This document shows positions 7,379-14,164 of a stretch of DNA of 27,528 bases, piece by piece. The stretch is from the IMG/VR virus record IMGVR_UViG_3300007539_000155, positions 1 to 27,528 of that record. The stretch is one strand, 5' to 3'. Made by a program: the position numbers and the translations under genes. Source of the DNA: a virus. The notes under the pieces are model-generated. The model had not been told where the DNA came from. It did not search any database and saw only the letters and a program-made list of their open reading frames with translations. Numbering within the stretch: the stretch's first letter is position 1; each line of letters starts with the position of its first letter.

Positions 7379-9097
7379 ATGAAAATCGATCTGAACAACA
7401 TCGCAAACTGGGGACAAGGCAAAGCAGTCACGACGCGCAACGGCAAGCGCGTTCTTCACACTGCGCCTGCAACGCAAGACTTCTGGTCTGTCTGGCGTGA
7501 TCACAAGAACGAACTGAAAGCTGCTGGCATTTCGTGCAGCAAAGATCGCAACACTGGCGAATGGCAAGCTTGCTGGTGGAAGCAAGACGTCGACGCTGCT
7601 GAAGCACGCGTTCAGTCACGCGCAGCAGTCGCTGACGACTTCTGCTTCCCGACTCCCGAAGGTCTGAACGCTTTCGACTATCAGAAAGCGGGCGTGCGAT
7701 ATGCACTGAATCACGACAGCGTGATGATCGCTGATGAAATGGGACTGGGAAAAACGATTCAAGCGATCGGTATCATCAACGCTGACGAATCGATCAAGCG
7801 CGCGCTGATCATCTGCCCTGCTTCGCTGAAGCTGAACTGGAAGAAAGAAATCAGCAAGTGGATGACGCGCGACATGACTGTCGCGATCGCGAACGGTGCT
7901 GACTTCCCTGAAGCTGACATCGTGATCATGAACTACGACATCGCTTCGAAGAACTTCGACGCGACGCACGCTGTTCAGTGGGATGCGCTGATTCTTGACG
8001 AAGCACACATGATCAAGAACGCGAAAGCGAAGCGCACGCAAGCGATCATCGGCAAGTGGGATCGCGACGAAGCGAAGAAGATTCCCGCGATCAGCGCACG
8101 TCGCAAGATCGTGCTGACTGGCACACCGATTCCCAATCGCCCGATCGAAGCTTTCACGATCTTGAACTACATCGCGCCCGACACGTTTCGCGGCGTGATC
8201 AGCTACGGCAAGAAGTTCTGCGGTGGGTTTCAAGGTGATCACGGATGGGACTTCAGCGGCGCTTCGAATCTTGAACAGCTTCAAGACTTGCTTCGCGAGA
8301 CGTGCATGGTGCGTCGTCTGAAAGCTGACGTGCTGACTGAACTTCCCGCGAAGACGCGCAGCACGATCGCACTTGATGGGTTCGACAAGTTCGTGAAGCG
8401 CGAACAGAAGATCATGAACGAATACGGAATCGAAAGCGTCGAAGACGCACGCAGCAACAGCGTCGCGTTCGAAGAACTTTCGAAAGTTCGTCACGAACTT
8501 GCAGTCGCGAAGATTCCCGCAGTGATCAAGCACGTCGAAGCGACGCTTGAAGGCACGAACAAAGTGATCGTGTTCGCACATCATCGCGACGTCGTCGACG
8601 GTCTGATGGACGCGTTCGGTGACGCTGCTGTGAAAGTCGTCGGTGGCATGTCTGCTGAAGACAAGAACGAAAGCGTCGAACGCTTTCAGAACGACGACAG
8701 CGTTCGCGTCTTCGTCGGAAACTTCATCGCTGCTGGCACTGGACTGACGCTGACTGCATCTTCGACTGTGATCATGGCTGAACTTGACTGGGTTCCCGGC
8801 AACGTCGCACAAGCTGAAGATCGCGCGCATCGCATCGGTCAGACTGACTGCGTGACTGTTCAGTATCTTGTCGCTGAAGGTTCGCTTGATCAGCGCATGG
8901 CTGACGTGCTTGCTTCGAAGCGCGAAGTGCAGCGCGCAGCGCTTGACGCTGGTTCGCTTCAGAACGAACAGCAGCGCGCGACTGATGCAGCAGCGAAGAA
9001 CGTGACTTCGATCGAAGTCAACGCTGTCACGAAGAAGACTGTCGACAATCGTCAGACTGTCGTGATCGATCTTGACAGCGCTGTCTGCCCTTTCTGA
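7379..9097 (+). CDS. SNF2-family DNA helicase/translocase
   Basis: 572 residues. An ATP-driven superfamily 2 enzyme that translocates on duplex DNA and may remodel forks or branched DNA. Motif I is DEMGLGKT (119-126), motif II is DEAH (207-210), motif III is LTGTPIPNRP, and motif VI is RAHRIGQ (482-488) after WVPGNVAQAED, the pattern typical of the SNF2 and SMARCAL1-like group. The first 75 residues form a small separate region with several Trp (FWSVWRDHKNELKAAGI, WQACWW) that may bind DNA. The C-terminal 70 residues are low complexity. It is the first gene after the lysis block, with its own candidate promoter, so it likely opens the replication region. The start ATG is preceded by CATCAC. 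A separate UvsW-like helicase is encoded at 22214. Confidence 0.85.
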   Translation: MKIDLNNIANWGQGKAVTTRNGKRVLHTAPATQDFWSVWRDHKNELKAAGISCSKDRNTGEWQACWWKQDVDAAEARVQSRAAVADDFCFPTPEGLNAFDYQKAGVRYALNHDSVMIADEMGLGKTIQAIGIINADESIKRALIICPASLKLNWKKEISKWMTRDMTVAIANGADFPEADIVIMNYDIASKNFDATHAVQWDALILDEAHMIKNAKAKRTQAIIGKWDRDEAKKIPAISARRKIVLTGTPIPNRPIEAFTILNYIAPDTFRGVISYGKKFCGGFQGDHGWDFSGASNLEQLQDLLRETCMVRRLKADVLTELPAKTRSTIALDGFDKFVKREQKIMNEYGIESVEDARSNSVAFEELSKVRHELAVAKIPAVIKHVEATLEGTNKVIVFAHHRDVVDGLMDAFGDAAVKVVGGMSAEDKNESVERFQNDDSVRVFVGNFIAAGTGLTLTASSTVIMAELDWVPGNVAQAEDRAHRIGQTDCVTVQYLVAEGSLDQRMADVLASKREVQRAALDAGSLQNEQQRATDAAAKNVTSIEVNAVTKKTVDNRQTVVIDLDSAVCPF

Positions 9098-9119
9098 TCG
9101 ACAAGCGACAAGAATCGAC

Positions 9120-9159
9120 GACATTTCAATCAGCGCGCGTCAGCAAGTCTGACGCGCGC
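9120..9159 (+). promoter_or_regulatory. Promoter-like GACATT box followed by strong hairpin
   Basis: GACATT at 9120-9125 is followed by TCAATCAG, like the boxes of the promoter family at 11514, 18996 and 21162, but no TTG lies 17 bases upstream (TTGACA at 9072 is too far for this box). At 9133-9159 a perfect 11-base inverted repeat GCGCGCGTCAG / CTGACGCGCGC with loop CAAGT would sit at the RNA 5' end. No U-run follows, so it is not a terminator. It may be an RNA-stability or translation-control element for the Ycf46-like gene. Confidence 0.4.
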
Positions 9160-9189
9160 ATCATCAACAACAGAACAACAGAACGACAC

Positions 9190-10863
9190 ATGACTGAAGA
9201 AACAAACAATCGCGCGAAGTTCATGCGCGAACTTGAAATCTTGCACTACGCTGGAATCGGCGTCGTGCTGGTAAGAACACGCGAAGAAGCACGCGCACTG
9301 ACAGCGATCGAAGATTTCGCTTTCGAACACGGGCTTCACTTTCGTCACTGGAACACGCGCGATGGCTGGACATACTACGACAACGAAATCGCGAAGTCTG
9401 ACGGTCAGATCGACCCGATCGGCGCGCTGAACGGTGTGCTTGACGTAGGCACTGAAGAACAGCAGCGCAAGCCGATGCCTGAAGGCGTCTACGTGATGAA
9501 CGATGCTCACTACATTCTGGGCAAGAATCCGATGCTGATTCGCGGCATCAAAGAATATTCGAAAGTCTTTTCGAACAACGAATATCGTCTGATCATCACA
9601 GTGCCTGAAGGGTTCGAATGTCCTGAAATGCTTGCGACTGACGTGTCGATCATCGACTTCGATCTGCCTTCGCGAAACGAACTTGCTGACACGCTGGACA
9701 AAGCGATTCGCAGCAGCTTCGTCGACGACAACGGTCAGCCGATGGCATACGAAGAACCGTATGACGAAGATGAACGTGCGCGCATTCTGAATGCAGCGAT
9801 CGGCATGACAGCGATCGAAGCTGAAAGCGCGATGGCGCGCAGCATCGTTCAGAACGAAGCGACGTGGCCCGACACACCTGTCGAAGACTTCATGCGTGTG
9901 ATCATGTCGACGAAAGTCGAAGTCATCAAACGCAGCAACGTGCTTGAACTGCACAGCACGCTTGATCCGTGGAAGCTTGGCGGATTCGATCGTCTGAAAG
10001 AATGGGTGATGAAGCGAAAGAAGACGTTCACGCCCGAAGCGCTTGAATTCGGTGCGCGTGCGCCGAAAGGCATCGGACTGTTCGGCGTGCCGGGAACGGG
10101 CAAGTCGCTTGCTGCAAAGATCGTCGCGCATCTTCTTGGCATGCCGCTGATTCGATTCGACGTCAGTCGCGTCTTCAGTTCGCTTGTCGGCAGCACTGAA
10201 CAGCGCGTGCGTGCTGCGCTGAAGATGATCGAAGCGATGTCGCCTTGCGTCGTGTGGGTCGATGAAGTCGACAAAGCAGGGCTTGATCAGAACGGCAGCG
10301 GCGGCGACAGCGGCGTCAGCGATCGCGTTCTTCAGTCGCTGCTGACGCACATGGCGGAATCACAGAAGCAGACGTTCTGGATTTTCACAGCGAACAGAAC
10401 TGCGAAGCTTCCGCCTGAAATGCTGCGCAAGGGACGACTTGAACAGCTTTTCAACGTCGCGCCGCCGAATCGAATCGAACGTCGTGAAATCATCGACATT
10501 CATCTGAAGCTTCGCAATCACAGCATCGACGACATCGACGACATCGACAGCGTCGTCGACGGCAGCGTCGGCTACGTCGGCGCAGAACTTGAAGCTGCTG
10601 TGAACAGCGCGATCACGATTGCGTTCAGTGACGATGTCGACGTGACAGGCGAACTGCTTCTTGAACAGCTTCGTGAATCTGTCCCGATTCGTGAAGCATT
10701 CGCTGAAGATTTCGAAGCAATGCGCGACTGGGCTGACAAGAATGCTGCGCCTGTGTCGACGCCTGATCCTGACGACACTGAAGATGTCGGCGCGAAGAAG
10801 ATCACAAACAAAAGCGGCAAGCGACGCGTGCGTCGTTCGCGCGCTGTAACTATGGAAGGCTGA
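9190..10863 (+). CDS. Ycf46-like AAA+ ATPase
   Basis: 557 residues. The N-terminal 250 or so residues are a non-catalytic domain (IGVVLVRTREEARALTAI near 23-40). The AAA+ module follows, opened by LGGFDRLKEWVMKRK (263-277) and KGIGLFGVPGTGKS (Walker A 299-306). SPCVVWVDEVDKAG holds Walker B (354-361), and MLRKGRLEQLF (411-421) holds the arginine-finger region. This order and the spelling of the motifs match Ycf46, an AAA+ family of cyanobacteria and red-algal plastids whose function is not settled. The C-terminal 80 residues are acidic, then basic. The gene is followed within 3 bases by an unknown gene and then by DUF1257 and DUF2997 genes, a grouping I recall from cyanobacterial neighbourhoods. 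It could remodel a protein complex with those partners. It does not look like a DNA-helicase loader. Confidence 0.75.
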   Translation: MTEETNNRAKFMRELEILHYAGIGVVLVRTREEARALTAIEDFAFEHGLHFRHWNTRDGWTYYDNEIAKSDGQIDPIGALNGVLDVGTEEQQRKPMPEGVYVMNDAHYILGKNPMLIRGIKEYSKVFSNNEYRLIITVPEGFECPEMLATDVSIIDFDLPSRNELADTLDKAIRSSFVDDNGQPMAYEEPYDEDERARILNAAIGMTAIEAESAMARSIVQNEATWPDTPVEDFMRVIMSTKVEVIKRSNVLELHSTLDPWKLGGFDRLKEWVMKRKKTFTPEALEFGARAPKGIGLFGVPGTGKSLAAKIVAHLLGMPLIRFDVSRVFSSLVGSTEQRVRAALKMIEAMSPCVVWVDEVDKAGLDQNGSGGDSGVSDRVLQSLLTHMAESQKQTFWIFTANRTAKLPPEMLRKGRLEQLFNVAPPNRIERREIIDIHLKLRNHSIDDIDDIDSVVDGSVGYVGAELEAAVNSAITIAFSDDVDVTGELLLEQLRESVPIREAFAEDFEAMRDWADKNAAPVSTPDPDDTEDVGAKKITNKSGKRRVRRSRAVTMEG

Positions 10864-10866
10864 ACT

Positions 10867-11502
10867 ATGATCAGACTGCAATACGGCACAGAAAACAACA
10901 TCAGCAGCGAAGCGAAAGCACACTTCTTCGTGTGGAACGGCATCGCTGAAAAACAGATCGGCGTCGCGACGCGTGACGAATCATTCCCTGTGTCGCTTGT
11001 GGCGGGACAGTATGCGAAGAACCCTGCGTGCAAAGACATGACTGCTGAAGTCGGCGGCTGCATCGTCAGCGCAGCGTTCGACGTGAAAGAAGGCACGCTG
11101 TTCAAGCTGCATGCGAACGTGAAGAAGTATCAAGGTCTGCCGAAGTGCGCGTCAGTCATGCTGCGCGCACGTGCTGACGGGCCGCTGACTGAACTTCGTC
11201 TGAAGCTGATCGATGCACCGAATTCGAACTTCACTGAACTTGTCAGTCAAGGTCGCTTCGAACGCATCACGCTTGATGAAGCGAAAGCGTTCGGCTACAG
11301 ATGCGCGCCAGCGTTTGAAAAATTTTTCAACGAAGACGCGATCGACGACTGCTTCGACTTCAAAGTGATCGACGCAGGCAAGCCGAAAGCTGAACTGACG
11401 TTCGAAGAATACGAAGACACGCAGACAGGCGAAAAGATCATTCGCACGAAAGCTGTCGAACGTCGTCGAATCATCCTTCGCAGAAAGCCTTTGAAGCGCT
11501 GA
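10867..11502 (+). CDS. Unknown protein in the Ycf46/DUF1257 cassette
   Basis: 211 residues, not recognised. The N-terminal half is beta-rich with small residues (EVGGCIVSAAFDVKEGTLFKLHANV). The C-terminal half is helical and charged, ending in a basic tail RRRIILRRKPLKR. Four Cys are scattered without zinc-finger spacing. There is no membrane segment or signal peptide. It starts 3 bases after the ATPase gene, so the two are surely co-transcribed and may interact. An exact palindrome TTGAAAAATTTTTCAA (11315-11330) is embedded in the codons for FEKFF. A candidate promoter for the next gene overlaps the stop codon region. Confidence 0.6.
   Translation: MIRLQYGTENNISSEAKAHFFVWNGIAEKQIGVATRDESFPVSLVAGQYAKNPACKDMTAEVGGCIVSAAFDVKEGTLFKLHANVKKYQGLPKCASVMLRARADGPLTELRLKLIDAPNSNFTELVSQGRFERITLDEAKAFGYRCAPAFEKFFNEDAIDDCFDFKVIDAGKPKAELTFEEYEDTQTGEKIIRTKAVERRRIILRRKPLKR
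11315..11330. promoter_or_regulatory. Palindrome copy 2, perfect 16 bases, inside a gene
   Basis: TTGAAAAATTTTTCAA is an exact palindrome within the 211-residue gene. It is the same motif as the copies at 7272, 13349, 15967, 18933 and 24040. Being in coding sequence, it argues against a pure terminator role. Confidence 0.45.
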
Positions 11503-11528
11503 CAAAGAAGCGCGATATTCAGATTCAC
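11491..11528 (+). promoter_or_regulatory. Candidate promoter for the DUF1257 gene
   Basis: TTGAAG (11491-11496), a 17-base spacer containing GACAAAGAAGC, and GATATT (11514-11519), followed by CAGATTCAC. The 28 bases at 11501-11528 match those at 18983-19010 in 23 positions, including the spacer and the tail, and both copies carry TTG at the same distance. The predicted RNA start is near 11526, about 29 bases before the ATG. Confidence 0.5.
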
Positions 11529-11554
11529 CCTGAACCCAAAAGAAAGAAGACATC

Positions 11555-12112
11555 ATGTCACACACAGCAACAGTGAAGACTGCACAGTTCAAAGATGCGC
11601 AAGACATCGTGAACGCGTGCAAAGAACTACAGAAAGACGGCGTCAACTGCTACGTCGAATTCAACGCAGTCCCGCGAATGTGGACTGAAAATCAGATCGG
11701 TCGTGATCTTGGCTACGACAAGCATCCGACTGACGAATGTGAAGTCGTCGTGCGAATCCCTGATGCGTTCTATGACGTCGGCTTCATTCGAACTGAAGAA
11801 GGCAATCTGATGCCCGTGTTCGACGACTACAACGGACAAGCGATGATGCGTCACGACAACATGGGCAGCAAGCCTGTGCGTGATGTTCTTGGTGCGAAGT
11901 TCGAAGGTCGCATCGAACACTGGAACGGACTTCGCGAAGAAAGCGAAGACAACGAAGGCAGTCAGCAGCTTCGTCACAGCATCGGTCGTCTGATGCAGGG
12001 CATTCACAAGTCGCAAGCGATTCGTCGTGCGCAAGCGATGGGACACTACGTCATGGGAAGCACGACTGACGAAAACGGTCACGTGCATGTCAAGGTCGGC
12101 ATCCCTGACTGA
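11555..12112 (+). CDS. DUF1257 (Ycf35-like) protein
   Basis: 185 residues. The opening MSHTATVKTAQFKDAQDIVNA is the hallmark of DUF1257, known as Ycf35 in plastids and cyanobacteria, followed by the usual cysteine-bearing CKELQKDGVNCYVEF region. A predicted alpha/beta fold with VVVRIPDAFYDVGFIRTEEGNLMPVFDDY continues the match. The C-terminal helix with KSQAIRRAQAMGH and a final strand TDENGHVHVKVGI also fit. The molecular role of the family is unknown. It sits between the unknown protein of the Ycf46 cassette and a DUF2997 gene, and appears to have its own promoter. The start is preceded by AAGACATC, a leader seen at other starts in the window, with only a weak purine stretch (AAAGAAAGAAG) in place of a ribosome-binding site. 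Confidence 0.75.
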   Translation: MSHTATVKTAQFKDAQDIVNACKELQKDGVNCYVEFNAVPRMWTENQIGRDLGYDKHPTDECEVVVRIPDAFYDVGFIRTEEGNLMPVFDDYNGQAMMRHDNMGSKPVRDVLGAKFEGRIEHWNGLREESEDNEGSQQLRHSIGRLMQGIHKSQAIRRAQAMGHYVMGSTTDENGHVHVKVGIPD

Positions 12113-12145
12113 TCGAACTGAACGACAACTGCGAACAACACTATC

Positions 12146-12361
12146 ATGAAGACAATCACAATTCACATTTCCCCGATCGGCGACGTCGACATCGAAGCTG
12201 ACGGCTTCAACGGTGTCGGCTGCAAAGACGCGACGAAAGGCTACGAAGAAGAATTCGGCGGCGACACTGTTTCGAAAGCGAAGCCTGAATTGCACAACAC
12301 GATCGACACTGAAAACGAACGTCACCTGAACGCAGGCGGCGGCATCACTTCAATCGACTGA
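12146..12361 (+). CDS. DUF2997 small protein
   Basis: 71 residues. MKTITIHISPIGDVDIEADG, then FNGVGCKDATKGYEEEFGG, matches the DUF2997 pattern: a short strand, a Pro-x-Gly turn, a GFxGxxC motif and a helix ending in GG. Members are small proteins of unknown function, found next to DUF1257/Ycf35 genes in cyanobacteria as I recall. The single Cys in VGCKDAT is the conserved one. The tail after residue 50 is low complexity and poorly ordered. It lies 33 bases after the DUF1257 gene and is almost certainly in the same transcript. Confidence 0.7.
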   Translation: MKTITIHISPIGDVDIEADGFNGVGCKDATKGYEEEFGGDTVSKAKPELHNTIDTENERHLNAGGGITSID

Positions 12362-12470
12362 ATCGACGCACGTGCTGCGCGCTGCTGCGCGATCTACGCT
12401 TCAAACGCGTGACGACAGCAGCGACGCAGACGACGCGTCAGAACGCAAACCAGAAGCAAGACATCACATC

Positions 12471-12863
12471 ATGAAAGAACAGATCATCAGCATCGCGCCA
12501 GACGGCACGATCTACGGACTAGACTTCAAGTCGAAGGGCGTGTCACTGCGCGACTTCGGCGAATGTGAAATCGAACGCGTGACGTCGATCGAATGGAACG
12601 CTGAACGACAGAAGTGGTTCATCAAGTGGACGTGTGCGCGACACATCGTCGATCGCGACGAAGAAGTCATCTGGACTGACAAGACGTTCAGCGACGCTGG
12701 CTTCATCGACGTCACTGAATTCGACGGCAACATCGATCACGATGAAAGCTGCGAACGTATGGCAGAACACGACGTCATCTTCTTCGAACACTACGAAGAC
12801 GCGAACGCTGCTGAAGTCGCTGTCATTCAGTCGCTGCGCTTGCACGGCAAGCTTGCTGCGTGA
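12471..12863 (+). CDS. Conserved small phage-type protein
   Basis: 130 residues. The frame is open back to 12372, but the ATG at 12471 is preferred: the upstream part is low complexity and CATCACATC directly precedes the ATG, as at other starts here. IISIAPDGTIYGLDF followed by LRDFGECEIERVTSIEWN and WFIKW resembles a small protein family I have seen in phages and bacteria (PDGT near the start, an IxRVTxIE strand, a WF pair, then a helix of the VIFFEHYEDANAAEVAVI type). Function is unknown. The middle holds acidic residues and two Cys. It closes the Ycf46 cassette and precedes the structured leader of the replication initiator. The gap 12362-12470 holds GC-rich short repeats and nothing else that I can name. 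Confidence 0.6.
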   Translation: MKEQIISIAPDGTIYGLDFKSKGVSLRDFGECEIERVTSIEWNAERQKWFIKWTCARHIVDRDEEVIWTDKTFSDAGFIDVTEFDGNIDHDESCERMAEHDVIFFEHYEDANAAEVAVIQSLRLHGKLAA

Positions 12864-12868
12864 ACCTT
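12840..12868 (+). promoter_or_regulatory. Weak promoter candidate for the replication initiator
   Basis: TTGCAC (12840-12845) and AACCTT (12863-12868) are 17 bases apart, and the second box matches the local GAYMTT consensus in five of six positions. The spacer does not resemble the other family members. The predicted RNA start near 12875 would fall in the first hairpin of the leader. Confidence 0.25.
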
Positions 12869-12869
12869 A

Positions 12870-12960
12870 TCTGCGCCAAACAACAACAACTGCCGCCCCG
12901 TTCGCGATGGCGCAGAAAAAAGCCGCACTGTCTTTCGTAGCGAACGATCGACAGTGCGGC
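12870..12960. promoter_or_regulatory. Two-hairpin leader between genes
   Basis: Hairpin 1 has arms TCTGCGCC (12870-12877) and GGCGCAGA (12909-12916) around a loop rich in CAACAACAAC. Hairpin 2 has perfect arms GCCGCACTGTC (12922-12932) and GACAGTGCGGC (12950-12960), with a small inner TTCG/CGAA pair in the loop. Between them is a run of six A. On the + strand no U-run follows, so it looks like a structured 5' leader of the initiator gene. Confidence 0.5.
12916..12960 (-). terminator. Terminator-like signal for the opposite strand
   Basis: Read on the minus strand, the perfect 11-base stem GCCGCACTGTC / GACAGTGCGGC is followed directly by six T (12921 down to 12916), the layout of an intrinsic terminator. 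No minus-strand gene is visible, so it would stop antisense transcription or end a small antisense RNA. Confidence 0.45.
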
Positions 12961-12988
12961 TGAATTCAACAACAGGAACAACAACAAC

Positions 12989-14164
12989 ATGCCATCCGAC
13001 AGGAATGACGTCAACCCCGCTGACATAGTTTTTCAACGCGACTTCACACGACACTTGCTTCGACACTGGCTGAAGCATCTGACAGGCTGCGAAGCTGCGT
13101 GCGTCTTGTTCATCTTTGATCGCACGATTCAGTGGGGCAAGATGCACGAACGAATCCCGATCAGACACTTCACTGACGGCATCGTCAGTCGTGATCTGAA
13201 AGTTCACAGCGAAGGCGTCAACTACAGCAGACGACAAGTCATGAACGCGCTTGCTGCACTTGAAGCAGGCGGCTTGATCGAAGTGTCTTCGACATCAGCG
13301 ACTGCACCGAAGCTGTTCGGTCTTCGCGTCGAAGCGAACGAAGACGAATTGAAAAATTTTTCAAACATGAAGAAGATCATCACACCGAAGCGACTGAAGA
13401 ACGCTGCACCAACTGGTGCAGAAACTGCACAAGTGAAGCACGAAACTGGTGCAGAAACTGCACCAACTGGTGCAGAAACTGCACCACATAAGAGAAGAAA
13501 AGAAAAGAAGACGAAAACTTCAAAAGAAAAGAAACTGGGTTCGCCTGACGGCGAACAGACGCTGTCTTCTGTCGAAGAACGAATCGCAGCACGACAGTCA
13601 GAACGTGAAGCAAAGCGTCAGCAGTATCTGAAGCAGAACAGAACACTGCTGAAGAAAGAACTGTCGCGCTTCTGGTCAGACACGATCGCGAACTATCATG
13701 CAGACATGCGTTCGCTTCGACTGAACATCGCACAGACGTCTGCGCTTTACGGCAAGCAGAAGAAGTTCGTCGTCGCGATGCATGAAGAATCATTCACTGC
13801 GTTCATCGACTTCAGCATCGCGCACTGGCACAACATCGTCGCAAGCACGTTTCACTGGATGACTGACGCACCGCAGCTTGTCGACGCGTGGTTCTTCTTG
13901 AAGCATTTCGACAAGTTCTTCGCAGTCTACGAAAAGCGCGATCGTCTTCTGAACGAATGGCAGAATGCTGTCGACGCGCCGACGAAAGACGAAGTCGAAT
14001 CAGAAGCTGTGCGTCGCGAACGTCAGAAGCTTGAACGCGAACGTCAGAAGCTTGAAATCGAACGACAGAAAGGAAGACGTGTTGCTAGTGTAGCAAAGAA
14101 GCGCGATCTTTCGAAATCACTGAACGACGGTGAATTCAAATTCAACGAAGACGACGACGAATGA
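12989..14164 (+). CDS. Replication initiator, phage O-like winged-helix protein
   Basis: 391 residues. The N-terminal 110 residues form a winged helix like phage replication protein O: FTRHLLRHWLKHLTG, RTIQWGKMHERIPIRHFTDG, then YSRRQVMNALAALEAGGLIEV as recognition helix and wing. A linker with PTGAETA repeats and a very basic stretch HKRRKEKKTKTSKEKK follows. A helical C-terminal region (about 200-330, Trp-rich IAHWHNIVASTFHWM) ends in a coiled coil with ERQKLERERQKLEIERQK. O-type proteins bind iterons at the origin and recruit the helicase. The next genes are a loader candidate and a DnaB-like helicase, which supports the call. The DNA of the linker contains iteron-like repeats, as in the lambda O gene. 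The start follows CAACAACAAC with AGGA 14 bases upstream; the stop overlaps the next gene as ATGA. Confidence 0.65.
   Translation: MPSDRNDVNPADIVFQRDFTRHLLRHWLKHLTGCEAACVLFIFDRTIQWGKMHERIPIRHFTDGIVSRDLKVHSEGVNYSRRQVMNALAALEAGGLIEVSSTSATAPKLFGLRVEANEDELKNFSNMKKIITPKRLKNAAPTGAETAQVKHETGAETAPTGAETAPHKRRKEKKTKTSKEKKLGSPDGEQTLSSVEERIAARQSEREAKRQQYLKQNRTLLKKELSRFWSDTIANYHADMRSLRLNIAQTSALYGKQKKFVVAMHEESFTAFIDFSIAHWHNIVASTFHWMTDAPQLVDAWFFLKHFDKFFAVYEKRDRLLNEWQNAVDAPTKDEVESEAVRRERQKLERERQKLEIERQKGRRVASVAKKRDLSKSLNDGEFKFNEDDDE
13349..13364. promoter_or_regulatory. Palindrome copy 3, next to the iteron-like repeats
   Basis: TTGAAAAATTTTTCAA, an exact 16-base palindrome inside the initiator gene, 46 bases before the first iteron-like repeat. 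Its A/T content stands out from the surrounding sequence. Confidence 0.45.
13411..13484 (+). repeat. Three iteron-like 20-base repeats, candidate origin
   Basis: AACTGGTGCAGAAACTGCAC occurs exactly at 13411-13430, 13444-13463 and 13465-13484, with starts 33 and 21 bases apart. Each unit contains the inverted repeat TGCAG/CTGCA, and copies 1 and 3 also form GCACCA/TGGTGC. An A-rich tract (13486-13540) follows directly. Repeats inside an initiator gene next to an A/T-rich stretch are the layout of the lambda origin. Confidence 0.5.
14082..14120 (+). promoter_or_regulatory. Candidate internal promoter before the loader gene
   Basis: TTGCTA (14082-14087), 17 bases, GATCTT (14105-14110), with CAAAGAAGC in the spacer as at 11491 and 18973. 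It lies in the last codons of the initiator gene, where AKKRDL codons could produce part of the match by chance. Confidence 0.3.

Noticed and set aside
9072-9100. TTGACA at 9072 as a -35 box for the Ycf46-like gene
   Set aside because: It lies in the common CTTGACAGC codon string (Leu-Asp-Ser) that appears often in this window, and the best -10 partner is poor.
7616-9124. 502-codon open frame on the minus strand
   Set aside because: It lies fully opposite the SNF2 helicase with its clear motifs; the translation shows no domain and is rich in Arg, Ser and His as expected from a shadow frame in this codon bias.
9130-10350. 406-codon open frame on the minus strand
   Set aside because: Shadow of the Ycf46-like gene; no motif, no start signal, and it runs across the upstream hairpin.
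12372-12470. N-terminal extension of the 130-residue protein
   Set aside because: GTG start, low complexity, no start signal; the ATG at 12471 has the usual CATC leader.
13405-13485. Short repeats as a CRISPR array
   Set aside because: Only three 20-base units with 1- and 13-base gaps, inside a coding frame; no spacers of CRISPR size and no cas1/cas2.
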